From positions 1 through 64,000 of the forward strand of contig JAJFHP010000041.1 of NCBI GenBank assembly GCA_021775555.1: 64,000 nt of DNA, written 5' to 3'. Source of the DNA: Hyphomicrobiales bacterium (lineage in GTDB: Bacteria; Pseudomonadota; Alphaproteobacteria; Rhizobiales; Methyloligellaceae). The translations under genes were made by a program, and so were the position numbers. The notes below the pieces were generated by a model. It did not search any database and was not told the origin of the DNA. It was given only the letters and a program-made list of their open reading frames with translations. This document shows, in pieces, positions 1-8,641 of this stretch. The number at the start of each line of letters is the position of its first letter. The stretch's first letter is position 1.

Positions 1-41
1 AGGCCGCGCAGGACAGTGATGAAGCGCAGGCAGCAGCCTGA
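1..41 (+). CDS. C-terminal end of an upstream gene (partial)
   Basis: The first bases read in frame 3 as an Ala/Gln/Asp/Glu-rich tail ending in Ala-Ala-Ala-TGA. A strong intrinsic terminator follows 38 bp later, which supports this being the real end of a plus-strand gene. Acidic, alanine-rich tails are common on alphaproteobacterial ribosomal and translation proteins, but too little is visible to name it. Confidence 0.5.
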   Translation, partial: AAQDSDEAQAAA

Positions 42-78
42 ACCGCCCCACTCTTAATACCAGCCAGTTGGATTAATA

Positions 79-112
79 AGCCCGGTGCATTCGTTGCACC
101 GGGCTTTTTCTT
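79..112 (+). terminator. Rho-independent terminator
   Basis: An 11-bp perfect stem (79-89 paired with 95-105, sequence AGCCCGGTGCA) closes a 5-nt loop and is followed by a T-rich run. It terminates the gene ending at 41. The sensor kinase downstream therefore has its own promoter in the AT-rich 114-344 interval, where I see nothing else. Confidence 0.9.
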
Positions 113-344
113 GTTTCTTGCCAATATTAGGTTTCCCGAAATCTGCCTAATCCTTTCAGATATCCAGCACGAAAAGGCTGGGTTTATGCTCTTTTTGAGA
201 TTTAGAGCTCACCAAGAGGTTGTATTTAAAAAATTACATCTGCTCCGATCAACTAGTTATTCACCACTTCTGCGTAGTTTTGAATAGAAAATACTTCGCC
301 GTTAAGGGTGTTAAACTCACGGGTATTGCTCCCAGCACAAGCCG

Positions 345-3300
345 ATGGACCACCACAGCTGCGATAATAACGAAACCGGGTGGCGCTTAATGGACTCTAC
401 CGATCAGGATGTTCCGGCAGGGAAGCCAGAGGCAGATACGCTGACGGATGCGCTAAGGCAATTGGCGCCCGGTTCCCACATGCTCAATGCACTACAGTTG
501 ATCATTGACACACACACGATCGTCACTGTGACAGATCCCGCCGGGCGCATCATTTATGCCAATGACAGATTTTGCGAAGTCAGCAAACACAGCCGTGAAG
601 ATTTGATCGGGCAGACTCACAGCATAGTCCGCTCTGACCGCCACCCCTCCTCTTTCTATGAAGGGATCTGGTCGACCATCAGTTCGGGAAATGTCTGGAA
701 CGGAGACATTCAAAACAAAGCCAAAGATGGTTCTTTCTATCGCGTGCAAACCACCATCAGCCCAATATTCGACAATAAAAACCGGATTGCGGGCTACGGC
801 TCAATACAGACTGATGTAACTGCTCAGCGCCAGTCGATGGTCGATGAACCGGACAATGAACGAGAATTTCTCAATATCTTGAGAACAGCAATCGACTCCA
901 TCGAGAGTTCGCTCTGCGTTATCGATCCATCAGGAAAAGTGCTTTTTGCCAACAAGGCGCAAGGAGAGTTATATCCGGATTCCGTTTCGCCCACCGGCAG
1001 TCTGATTGACTTACACGAAATGGTTCGCCAACGGCTACCTGACCTCACGAAGGTTGAGATAGATAATTATGTCAAAGACATATTCACGACGGGGGTGAAA
1101 GAGCAGCGCTCCTTGACCGATGGCCGGATCGTACAGGTCGTCCGGACGATTACAGATGACGGCTATATGATCGGACATCACACAGACATCACAAAGCTCG
1201 TAAAACAAAATGAACTTCTCGAGGATCAAGCGGCATCAATTGAATTGATGAAGGCCATCGCGGTTGATGCCAATGAATCAGCCGATGCTGATTCAGCATA
1301 TGCGAGATGTCTGGAGCGCATATGTGAATTTACCGGCTGGGAGGTGGGGCATGTCTATCTTCCTTGCAATGATGAAAGGGGGAGATGCCGTCCGGCAGAC
1401 TACTGGTATTCCACCGATAGCGGCGATTTCACACCCTTCCAAATAGAAACGGAACGCACGGTATTTGAATTGGGACAAGGCTTGCCCGGGCGGGTGTTTC
1501 AGAGCGGAAATCCTGCTTGGATGCATGACGTTACGGCGGATTTCAATTTCCTGCGTTCCGAAGCCGCGCAACGCTCAGGCATAAAAGGCGGTGCTGCTTT
1601 TCCAGTTAAAATCCGTACCAAGGTCGTCGCCATTCTCGAATTCTACTCGACGCAACCGATTGAACCCAATCCGAAGCTCGAACAAATTCTGTCACATGTC
1701 TGCACGCAGATGAGCCAAGTGGTAGAACGCGACAGCTCTGAAAAACTCCTGATGACCCGGATCACGGCAGAACTGCGCAAGCGCGACAAGGAGCTTGTAG
1801 AACAGAATCAACGGCTTGATGCCGCTCTGAAAAACATGACCCAGGGTTTGTGCATGTTTGACAGCGAGCAGCGGCTTATAGTCTCAAACCAGCGCTATGC
1901 AGAAATGTATGATCTTCCACCAGGAGTGATGAAGCCTAGCATAACCCTTCGCGAGATTATCGAATACCGTATCGCCAATGGAATTTATGCCGGTGAAAAC
2001 CCTGAAGAATATATCCAGGAGCGCATGGCATGGGTGTCAAGCGGCGTGCACTCCAGCAAGATCCAGAATCTGAGCGATGGACGCGCAATTGCCATTACAC
2101 ATCAGCCGATGTCGGATGGTGGCTGGCTCACCACGCATGAGGATATCACGGAGCGCGTGAAGTCTGAGAATGCTTTGCTGGAGAGCCAGGAATTGTTCTC
2201 GAGGGTCTTTCACGCCAGTCCCGCATCCTTGGCGATTTCAAGTCCTGACGGCACCATTCTCGATGTCAACGAGGCCTGGTCGGCAATGCTCGGCATCAGC
2301 CGCGAAGAAGCCATGGCAAAGACTGCTCATGAACTTGGGTTTTGGGTAGACATCAGTGAACGCGAGCGTTTTGTCGAAGTCATCAACAAGGATGGCGCTG
2401 CCAAGGAAATCGAGACATTGCTGCAAACCAGAGACGGACGCCTCATTAATGTCGTTTCGTGGGGCGAGCGTGTGGAAGTTGGTGGCACAAGTCGTTTGCT
2501 GTTTGTCTCCCTTGACATCACCGAGCGAAAAAAGGCTGAGGAAGCGTTGCAGGAAAGCCAGGAATTGTTGTCAAAAGCATTCCGTGCAAGCCCCGCTGCC
2601 ATGGCCATCTCCAATCCACTCAATGGCACCCATATTGATGTGAACGAAACATGGATGACCATGCTTGGTTACAGCCGTGAGCAGGCTATGCAGAGTTCGG
2701 TACTTGATCTCGGCATATGGGCTGATCCTAAAGCGCGGGAGCGGTTCATAAAGCAGATAGGCAGCGAAGGCTCCCTGTATGGTTTCGACACAAAATTCAA
2801 AACCAAAGACGGGCGCCTTCTAGATGTTCTGGTATCCGGTGAGCAAGTAGAAATTGGCGGTGAGCAGCGCTTGCTGGTGGTGTCTTACGATATTACCAAT
2901 CGCAAAATGGCCGAAGCCGCTCTGCGTGAAAGCGAGAACAAGTTCAAGGCCCTTGTCGAAAGCACCAACGTCGTACCATGGGAATTCGATCCTGAAACGA
3001 TGCGCTTCACCTATGTGGGTCCGCAGGTTGTGTCCCTGTTCGGCTACCCGGTTGAAGACTGGTACACGGAAGGCTTCTGGGAGACTTCGATCCATCCCGA
3101 TGATAGGGAAAAAACTGTCAGAATTTGCACAGAAGCGACCAATTTGTGCCTCGACCATGACTTCGAATACCGGGTCATGACCGCGAATGGAGGTGTTGTC
3201 TGGGTCCGCGATGTGGTTTCTGTCGTTGCACATGGGGGCAAAGCCAAGAGCCTGCGCGGCGTTATCATCGACATTTCCGACCGGAAGAAGAGCAGCGAAG

Positions 3301-4502
3301 CGCTTGAGAGAAGCGAACAGCGCTTCAAGGATATCGTTGAAGTTTCTTCCGACTGGATTTGGGAATGCGATGAAAACCTGCGCTTTACCTATTTCTCAGA
3401 ACGCTTCACGCAAGTGACGGGAGTGCCGAAAGATCGGGTTCTGGGCAAGAAGCGCCAGGAAATCGGCATGGATCTCGAAGGAGGAGATTGGGAGTCACAC
3501 CTGGCAGACCTGGAAGCGCGAAGATCGTTCCGGGCGTTCAGCTACGCCGTGAAAGATGAAAATGGAGATACTCGGCACTGGATGGTGAATGGCCGTCCCG
3601 TGTTTGATGAAAACGACAACTTCATGGGTTATCGCGGCACCGGTGCCGACCGCACTATGGAGGTACGTGCCGAAGCTGAACTCAGACGACATCGCGACCA
3701 TTTGCAGGACCTCGTCAACGATGCGACCGTCGAGCTCAAACAACGCGCCGATGAATTGCGCCTCGCACTCGCCAAGGAAAAGGAATTGAACGAGCTTCAA
3801 AGCCAGTTCGTCTCCATGGCAAGTCATGAATTCCGCACTCCGCTGGCGATTATAGACGGTGCCGCCCAAAGACTGAAACGACGCGCCGGAAAATTATCAC
3901 CAGAAGACACGAGCAAGCGGGTGGAGAAGATCAGAGGCGCGGTCGCGCGCATGACGCAGTTAATGGAAAGCACGTTGGTTGCGGCCCGGCTGGAAGCCGG
4001 ACGCCCAACCATCCAGATCGAACCCTGCGATATCAGCTCGGTCTTGCGTGAAATCTGCGACCGTCAGCAGGATATTGCCGAAAATCACGTCATTTCCTGC
4101 AAGGTGAACGATCTGCCGAATGTGATCCAGGCCGATAGGACGGCGATTGAGCAGGTTTTCACCAACCTGCTGTCAAATGCTGTCAAATACGCCCAGAACG
4201 CACCCGATATCGAACTCAAGGCTCACCTTGACGGGGAAACCGTCATCATCCAGGTGCGCGATTATGGCATCGGCATTGATGAAGAAGACCTGCCAAACAT
4301 GTTCCAGCGGTTTTTCCGTGCCCGGACATCCACGGGAATTGCCGGAACGGGTATCGGTCTTAACCTCGTGAAAACCCTAGTTGAGTTACATGATGGGTCA
4401 GTCAGTGTTGAAAGCAAGAAAGGCGAAGGTTCACTGTTCAGCGTTCGCCTGCCAATTGAAGGGCCTGCAGCCACTAATCAGTCAGAGGGCCAGGCGGCGT
4501 AA
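345..4502 (+). CDS. Multi-PAS/GAF soluble sensor histidine kinase
   Basis: This 1385-residue kinase would autophosphorylate on a histidine and pass the phosphate to the response regulator encoded next to it. In order I see PAS (about 45-160), PAS-like (170-285), GAF (300-470), PAS (490-610), then four PAS domains starting near 614, 735, 860 and 986. HisKA follows with the H-box SHEFRTP (His1161), then HATPase_c with N-box LLSNAVKYA (about 1276), DYGIGID (1306) and GTGIGLNLV (1335). PAS4 and PAS5 are similar enough to look like a duplication. There is no transmembrane segment or signal peptide, so sensing is probably cytosolic (ligand, redox or light; no Cys/His cofactor motif stands out). The start is uncertain: ATG at 390 is an alternative, and neither start has a clear Shine-Dalgarno. 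Confidence 0.93.
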   Translation: MDHHSCDNNETGWRLMDSTDQDVPAGKPEADTLTDALRQLAPGSHMLNALQLIIDTHTIVTVTDPAGRIIYANDRFCEVSKHSREDLIGQTHSIVRSDRHPSSFYEGIWSTISSGNVWNGDIQNKAKDGSFYRVQTTISPIFDNKNRIAGYGSIQTDVTAQRQSMVDEPDNEREFLNILRTAIDSIESSLCVIDPSGKVLFANKAQGELYPDSVSPTGSLIDLHEMVRQRLPDLTKVEIDNYVKDIFTTGVKEQRSLTDGRIVQVVRTITDDGYMIGHHTDITKLVKQNELLEDQAASIELMKAIAVDANESADADSAYARCLERICEFTGWEVGHVYLPCNDERGRCRPADYWYSTDSGDFTPFQIETERTVFELGQGLPGRVFQSGNPAWMHDVTADFNFLRSEAAQRSGIKGGAAFPVKIRTKVVAILEFYSTQPIEPNPKLEQILSHVCTQMSQVVERDSSEKLLMTRITAELRKRDKELVEQNQRLDAALKNMTQGLCMFDSEQRLIVSNQRYAEMYDLPPGVMKPSITLREIIEYRIANGIYAGENPEEYIQERMAWVSSGVHSSKIQNLSDGRAIAITHQPMSDGGWLTTHEDITERVKSENALLESQELFSRVFHASPASLAISSPDGTILDVNEAWSAMLGISREEAMAKTAHELGFWVDISERERFVEVINKDGAAKEIETLLQTRDGRLINVVSWGERVEVGGTSRLLFVSLDITERKKAEEALQESQELLSKAFRASPAAMAISNPLNGTHIDVNETWMTMLGYSREQAMQSSVLDLGIWADPKARERFIKQIGSEGSLYGFDTKFKTKDGRLLDVLVSGEQVEIGGEQRLLVVSYDITNRKMAEAALRESENKFKALVESTNVVPWEFDPETMRFTYVGPQVVSLFGYPVEDWYTEGFWETSIHPDDREKTVRICTEATNLCLDHDFEYRVMTANGGVVWVRDVVSVVAHGGKAKSLRGVIIDISDRKKSSEALERSEQRFKDIVEVSSDWIWECDENLRFTYFSERFTQVTGVPKDRVLGKKRQEIGMDLEGGDWESHLADLEARRSFRAFSYAVKDENGDTRHWMVNGRPVFDENDNFMGYRGTGADRTMEVRAEAELRRHRDHLQDLVNDATVELKQRADELRLALAKEKELNELQSQFVSMASHEFRTPLAIIDGAAQRLKRRAGKLSPEDTSKRVEKIRGAVARMTQLMESTLVAARLEAGRPTIQIEPCDISSVLREICDRQQDIAENHVISCKVNDLPNVIQADRTAIEQVFTNLLSNAVKYAQNAPDIELKAHLDGETVIIQVRDYGIGIDEEDLPNMFQRFFRARTSTGIAGTGIGLNLVKTLVELHDGSVSVESKKGEGSLFSVRLPIEGPAATNQSEGQAA

Positions 4503-4534
4503 ATTTATGCGTAGTTGAGCAATAGGAGGAGACT

Positions 4535-4966
4535 ATGGCGGCCACAATTCTTTGTATCGATGACGAGACGCTTCTGCGTGAAGATATTGTCGAGGAACTT
4601 GAGGACGAAGGCTACAAGGTGCTTCAGGCCAATGATGGCCATGAAGGCTTGAAGCAGATCCTGTCACACCGGCCCGACCTGGTGATTTGCGACATCACCA
4701 TGCCGCGTAAAAACGGCTACGAACTTTTGAAAGAGGTTCGCGGAGACCACGGGATATCGGCGGAGATGCCCTTCATCTTTCTGTCGGCACTGGCTGACAA
4801 GGAGCATGTGGTTGCCGGCCTGAAACTGGGCGCGGACAATTACATGACCAAGCCGGTTGATTTCGACGTGCTGCGCGTAAAGGTCAAGGCTTGTCTGCGT
4901 CAGGTTGACCGTATTCGCACAACCGTCATGACCGGACCGAACTCAGAGATACTCCTCGACTGCTAG
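4535..4966 (+). CDS. Single-domain response regulator (CheY-like)
   Basis: This 143-residue receiver has the acidic pocket D9-D10, phospho-acceptor Asp53 (in CDITMP), Ser84 and Lys106 (TKP). There is only a short C-terminal tail and no DNA-binding domain, so the output must go through protein contact or a phosphorelay. A strong Shine-Dalgarno (AGGAGGA, 4524-4530) precedes ATG 4535. It lies 32 bp after the multi-PAS kinase, with which it almost certainly forms a cognate pair in one transcript. Confidence 0.93.
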   Translation: MAATILCIDDETLLREDIVEELEDEGYKVLQANDGHEGLKQILSHRPDLVICDITMPRKNGYELLKEVRGDHGISAEMPFIFLSALADKEHVVAGLKLGADNYMTKPVDFDVLRVKVKACLRQVDRIRTTVMTGPNSEILLDC

Positions 4967-4979
4967 GTAATAACCCGGG

Positions 4980-5819
4980 TCAATGCGGCGGGCGCTCGGC
5001 CGCACCGCCCACTTGATCCAGCACTTCGAGTTGCTCGGGATGGCTCGCCTTGATGACGGGGCCGTTCCAGCGCTCTACCCAGCCGCGCACCCTGACCTTT
5101 TTACCTTCGAGCATATCAAGAGGCACGTCAGAGACTTTAAATGCCTTCCTGTCACTGGCGCGAATGGCCACCGTGAAATCGCTGCGCCAGTCAATATCAA
5201 AATTCAGGAAGGTCCACTGGGATTTCCTGCCCACCGTGAGTACCGTTCCCTCGACCAGTTGAAAGCTGCCGCCGCGCTTTGACAGGGCTTCCGTATTCTT
5301 TGCCCGCATCACCGCGAACCGCCCCTTGCGCCAAAGACCGCTGCGACCAGTGCGGGCTTGGTGCTCTTTTTCTTGCAATTCACGGACGCAGGCACGGTGA
5401 CCTTTAAATGAGTAAGCGCGCGCAAAACCATCGGAAATCATGCGCCCTTGCACCCAGATACGCTCCTCGCCGCGGCGAACAAACAGCTGTGCCAGGAAGC
5501 GTTCATGCCGGTCACGTCGTTCCTCACCGGGGGCAAAACGCAACTCAACATTGCCAGCCCCGATCAGCTTTATCAGTTCACGACGAGCACGCTCAGCCGG
5601 GGGCCAACGGCCTTCCCCCTTCCACCAGCGTGGTGTCTGGGGCGTCAATGCCCCGATCAGCCGTACCTCGCTTTCATCGTCAAGACGCACGGTATGCCCG
5701 TCAATAACCTCGGCGATGCTGGCGCTATGGTGGAGTTGAGTCTCACATGCGGCATGCACGGCGCTGTAAAGAGCAGGAAGGAAGAAAATCGCCCCAGTGG
5801 CCCGAAGGATGTGTTTCAC
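4980..5819 (-). CDS. Secreted SNase-fold (thermonuclease-like) protein
   Basis: This 279-residue protein has an N-terminal signal peptide (cleavage near AVHA-ACE) and a staphylococcal-nuclease-like domain at about 35-165. Visible elements are IDGHTVRLDDESEVRLIG and a downstream RDRHERFLAQLFV segment that corresponds to the active-site Arg/Glu strands. The C-terminal third is an OB-like extension of unknown role. Its GTG start overlaps the modC stop by 4 bp (GTGA), so it is translationally coupled to the molybdate operon, although no functional link is obvious. It may degrade extracellular or periplasmic nucleic acid; full catalysis should not be assumed. Confidence 0.75.
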   Translation of the reverse strand: MKHILRATGAIFFLPALYSAVHAACETQLHHSASIAEVIDGHTVRLDDESEVRLIGALTPQTPRWWKGEGRWPPAERARRELIKLIGAGNVELRFAPGEERRDRHERFLAQLFVRRGEERIWVQGRMISDGFARAYSFKGHRACVRELQEKEHQARTGRSGLWRKGRFAVMRAKNTEALSKRGGSFQLVEGTVLTVGRKSQWTFLNFDIDWRSDFTVAIRASDRKAFKVSDVPLDMLEGKKVRVRGWVERWNGPVIKASHPEQLEVLDQVGGAAERPPH

Positions 5820-6946
5820 GCCAGATCGTCCACTTCGTTGGGAGCCATGAGGTGGATATCTTCCCCACGCAGCGAAACGCCTATATTTTCGCCCGGAGCG
5901 AGCGCATTGCGCACCGCCGCATGTGCTGGAATGGCCATGAATAATGGATGTTCTGATTGTCCCTCCACTTTGATTGTCACGCTCTCCATCTCCCCCAGCC
6001 GCACCATATTTTTGATGATCCCGCGCACAGGGTTTTCCCGCACGCCACGCGAAGGCCCGCGCCGCCGGTGCAGGATGACGCTACCGGAAGGAACCACCCA
6101 GTCAACAAGATCGCCGACGGCAAATTCACCATGATATCCAGCTTCCAGTGTGATCCCATCCCACTCCAGCGCTGTAATATTCTTTGCCGGTTGCTGGCCG
6201 GAAACACGGGCCCGAAAAATATTCTTCAGATCTATCAACCGCGCTACGGCGCGGCTGGCTGGATGCGACATGATCTCGTATGGGGCGCCATCCTGTAAAA
6301 TCTGTCCTCGATGAAGGATACTCATGCGATCGCTCAGTTGAGCGGCTTCTTCCAGGTCATGGGTGACCAGAATAACAGGCATACGCAACTGGCTGCGCAA
6401 CTGGCCCAGTTCGAGGTGGAGCCGTTGGCGTGTGGCCCTGTCCACAGCGGAAAACGGCTCATCGAGCAACAGCACTACCGGGTCGCGGGCAAGCGCGCGG
6501 GCCACAGCAACCCGCTGCTGCTGCCCGCCGGAGAGCTCTGAAGGGTAACGCTCCTCCAGTCCGCCCAGCCTGACCAGCTCAAGCAACTCACGGGCGCGGG
6601 CCTCGCGTTCCCCTGCGGGCCGCGCCCCAAGCGCCTCGATTATATTTGCCAGCGCCGAGAGGTGTGGAAACAGTGCATAGCTCTGGAACACATATCCAAC
6701 CCGGCGATGGCGGGTGGAGATATTGATATTCGCCTCTGTGTCGTACCAGACGTCCCCGTTGCAGGAGATATGACCGCTAGCAATATGGTTCAGCCCGGCA
6801 ATGGCCCGAAGGATCGTTGACTTGCCGCTGCCCGATGGCCCCACAAGGGCCAGCACTTCACCAGGAGCGCAAGAAATGTGGGCATCAAGCGGAATGGGCG
6901 CTTCCTGCGCCAGATGTACATTCAGGTCTTTTGAAACTTCAACCAC
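5816..6946 (-). CDS. modC: Molybdate ABC transporter ATP-binding protein ModC
   Basis: This 376-residue ATPase energises molybdate import. It shows Walker A GPSGSGKST, signature LSGGQQQRVAVARALA, Walker B VLLLDEPF and the switch histidine in LVTHD. A C-terminal TOBE/Mop region (about 295-365) binds oxyanion, as is typical of ModC. The GTG start at 6946 overlaps the end of modB by 8 bp. It is the third gene of modABC. Molybdate supply fits the Mo-hydroxylase cluster 10 kb downstream. A related sulfate/tungstate importer is a less likely reading. Confidence 0.92.
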   Translation of the reverse strand: MVEVSKDLNVHLAQEAPIPLDAHISCAPGEVLALVGPSGSGKSTILRAIAGLNHIASGHISCNGDVWYDTEANINISTRHRRVGYVFQSYALFPHLSALANIIEALGARPAGEREARARELLELVRLGGLEERYPSELSGGQQQRVAVARALARDPVVLLLDEPFSAVDRATRQRLHLELGQLRSQLRMPVILVTHDLEEAAQLSDRMSILHRGQILQDGAPYEIMSHPASRAVARLIDLKNIFRARVSGQQPAKNITALEWDGITLEAGYHGEFAVGDLVDWVVPSGSVILHRRRGPSRGVRENPVRGIIKNMVRLGEMESVTIKVEGQSEHPLFMAIPAHAAVRNALAPGENIGVSLRGEDIHLMAPNEVDDLA

Positions 6947-7607
6947 GACGCCGGCCGGCCTTCGAGGTGGCCAGGTTGGCGATGGCGATAGCGATTAGCG
7001 AAATCACCAGCAGCAGCGCGGACATGGCGCCGGCGGCAGCATTGTCAAAAGCCTGGACCCGGTCATAAATCGCGATTGCTGCTGTTCTGGTTTCACCGGG
7101 GATGCTGCCCCCAACCATCAGCACCACCCCGAACTCGCCAATGGTGTGTGCGAACACCAGCACAAATGCGGTCATGATGCCCGGCCATGCGAGCGGCAAC
7201 TCGATACGCCACAGAATGCGCAACGGAGCCATGCCGCAGCAGGCTGCCGCATCACGTACTTCGCTAGAGATGGATTCGAAAGCACGCTGCATCGGTTGTA
7301 CTGCAAAGGGCAGGTTAAAGATGATCGAGGCGACCAGCAGGCCCTCGAAGGTGAACACAAGCGGCGTACCAAACAACCCTTCATAGAGTTTACCCAGAGG
7401 AGATGCGCGCCCTAGCCCGACCAGAAGATAATAGCCGAGCACCGTGGGCGGCAGCACCAGCGGCAGCGCCAGCGCGGCCTCGACGAAGGCTTTGCCGCCA
7501 TAGCGCCGCCAGGCCAGGTGCCGGGCGATTATGACCGCGAGAGGCAACAATAAGACAATGGTCCACGCAGCAAGCTTGACCGACAGAAGAAACGCTGTCC
7601 AATCCAT
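6939..7607 (-). CDS. modB: Molybdate ABC transporter permease ModB
   Basis: This 222-residue inner-membrane permease has about five hydrophobic helices and the EAA-type loop characteristic of binding-protein-dependent permeases (CCGMAPLRILWRIELPLA). ATG 7607 is chosen because a GAGGGA Shine-Dalgarno sits just upstream and the product then starts MDWTAFLLSVKLAAW, typical of ModB. A longer reading would only extend back into modA. It sits between modA (ends 5 bp upstream) and modC (8-bp overlap) in one operon. Confidence 0.92.
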   Translation of the reverse strand: MDWTAFLLSVKLAAWTIVLLLPLAVIIARHLAWRRYGGKAFVEAALALPLVLPPTVLGYYLLVGLGRASPLGKLYEGLFGTPLVFTFEGLLVASIIFNLPFAVQPMQRAFESISSEVRDAAACCGMAPLRILWRIELPLAWPGIMTAFVLVFAHTIGEFGVVLMVGGSIPGETRTAAIAIYDRVQAFDNAAAGAMSALLLVISLIAIAIANLATSKAGRRRG

Positions 7608-7611
7608 CACG

Positions 7612-8415
7612 CTATCCCTCTTCCGGACTTTTAAAACCGTGCCGCGCGAAAATTTCCTTCGTGGCTTCACTTTGCAGAAAAGCATAGAAGGCACGCGCAG
7701 TCTCACCCGCCCGGGGTAATAGGACCATGCGCTGACGCAGAGGTTTGTGCCAGCCGGCAGGAATGGTCTTGAACATTCCGCGTCCAGAAATGCCCGGAGC
7801 CATCACCAGAGATTGCGCAATCAGCGCCCCTTCGCATGAGCCCGAGACGGCAAACTGGGCGGCTTGCGAAACATTCTCTCCCAAAACCAGCCTAGGCTGT
7901 ATTTCATTCCATAACCCTGCGTGGAGCAGGACGTCGCGCGCGGCGCGGCCATAAGGAGCGTGATCGGGATTGGCAATGGCAAAGCGGTGAATTTCCCCGC
8001 GTTGCAGCGCCTTCTTCATGCCTGACAATTGGGCATCCACTGAGACTGGCGATCCGGTTGGAACAAACAGGGCCAGCCGACCGAGCGCATAAAGTGCGCC
8101 CTCATCCACTGTAAATTTTTCATGCGACAGCGCCGTGACATAGTCCTCATCCGCTGACAGGAACATGGCAAAGGGCGCTCCCTGGCGGATTTGCCTCGTC
8201 AGATTGCCCGAAGAGGAGAAGCTGAGGCGTATTGACTTCCCGGTGGCCCGGGCAAAGACATCGGCGGCTTCACTTAGTGCGAAGCGCAGGCTCGCGGCCG
8301 CCGCGACAATTGGTCTCTCAGGCGCTGAAATGGCGGCCCGCGCACCTGCCAGAGACATGGCTCCAAGCGTCGAAGCTGAAAGAATACCGCGGATGACATG
8401 GCGTCTTTGATACAT
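7612..8415 (-). CDS. modA: Molybdate-binding periplasmic protein ModA
   Basis: This 267-residue solute-binding protein begins MYQRRHVIRG followed by a hydrophobic stretch ending AGARA, a signal peptide with an RR pair that could be Tat- or Sec-type. The mature part has typical ModA features: VAAAASLRFAL, SFSSSGNLTRQI (oxyanion-binding serines) and NPDHAPYGRAA. ATG 8415 is preferred over an in-frame TTG at 8433 that would precede the signal peptide with a non-typical extension. It is the first gene of modABC. The 226-bp region upstream is shared with the divergent large secreted protein; I found no clear ModE box there. Confidence 0.92.
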   Translation of the reverse strand: MYQRRHVIRGILSASTLGAMSLAGARAAISAPERPIVAAAASLRFALSEAADVFARATGKSIRLSFSSSGNLTRQIRQGAPFAMFLSADEDYVTALSHEKFTVDEGALYALGRLALFVPTGSPVSVDAQLSGMKKALQRGEIHRFAIANPDHAPYGRAARDVLLHAGLWNEIQPRLVLGENVSQAAQFAVSGSCEGALIAQSLVMAPGISGRGMFKTIPAGWHKPLRQRMVLLPRAGETARAFYAFLQSEATKEIFARHGFKSPEEG

Positions 8416-8641
8416 GGTGCGGCAACACTCCAACGCTTTGATTCATCTCACTTTAGCTTTTTCACCTGTCACCTTCAACGCGTTGAGAGGCAGCCATTTG
8501 CAGACACGGCCAAGCTTGATCCGGTTCATCCACTCCCACGGGATGGAACATACGGGGGTCACAATTATGTTATTGAATTTGAACTGCTGCGGGTTATCTG
8601 TAAAAGCAGGACACAAAGAGCAACTAAAGGGGAGCCGTCAT

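Noticed and set aside
5448-6134. A plus-strand open frame opposite the SNase-like gene and modC
   Set aside because: It is antisense to two well-supported genes, lacks a Shine-Dalgarno and shows no domain; it reflects GC-rich codon usage.
8434-8641. A long N-terminal extension of the giant secreted protein starting near 8414
   Set aside because: The extension overlaps the modA start region, precedes the signal peptide and has no ribosome binding site, whereas ATG 8642 has a strong one.
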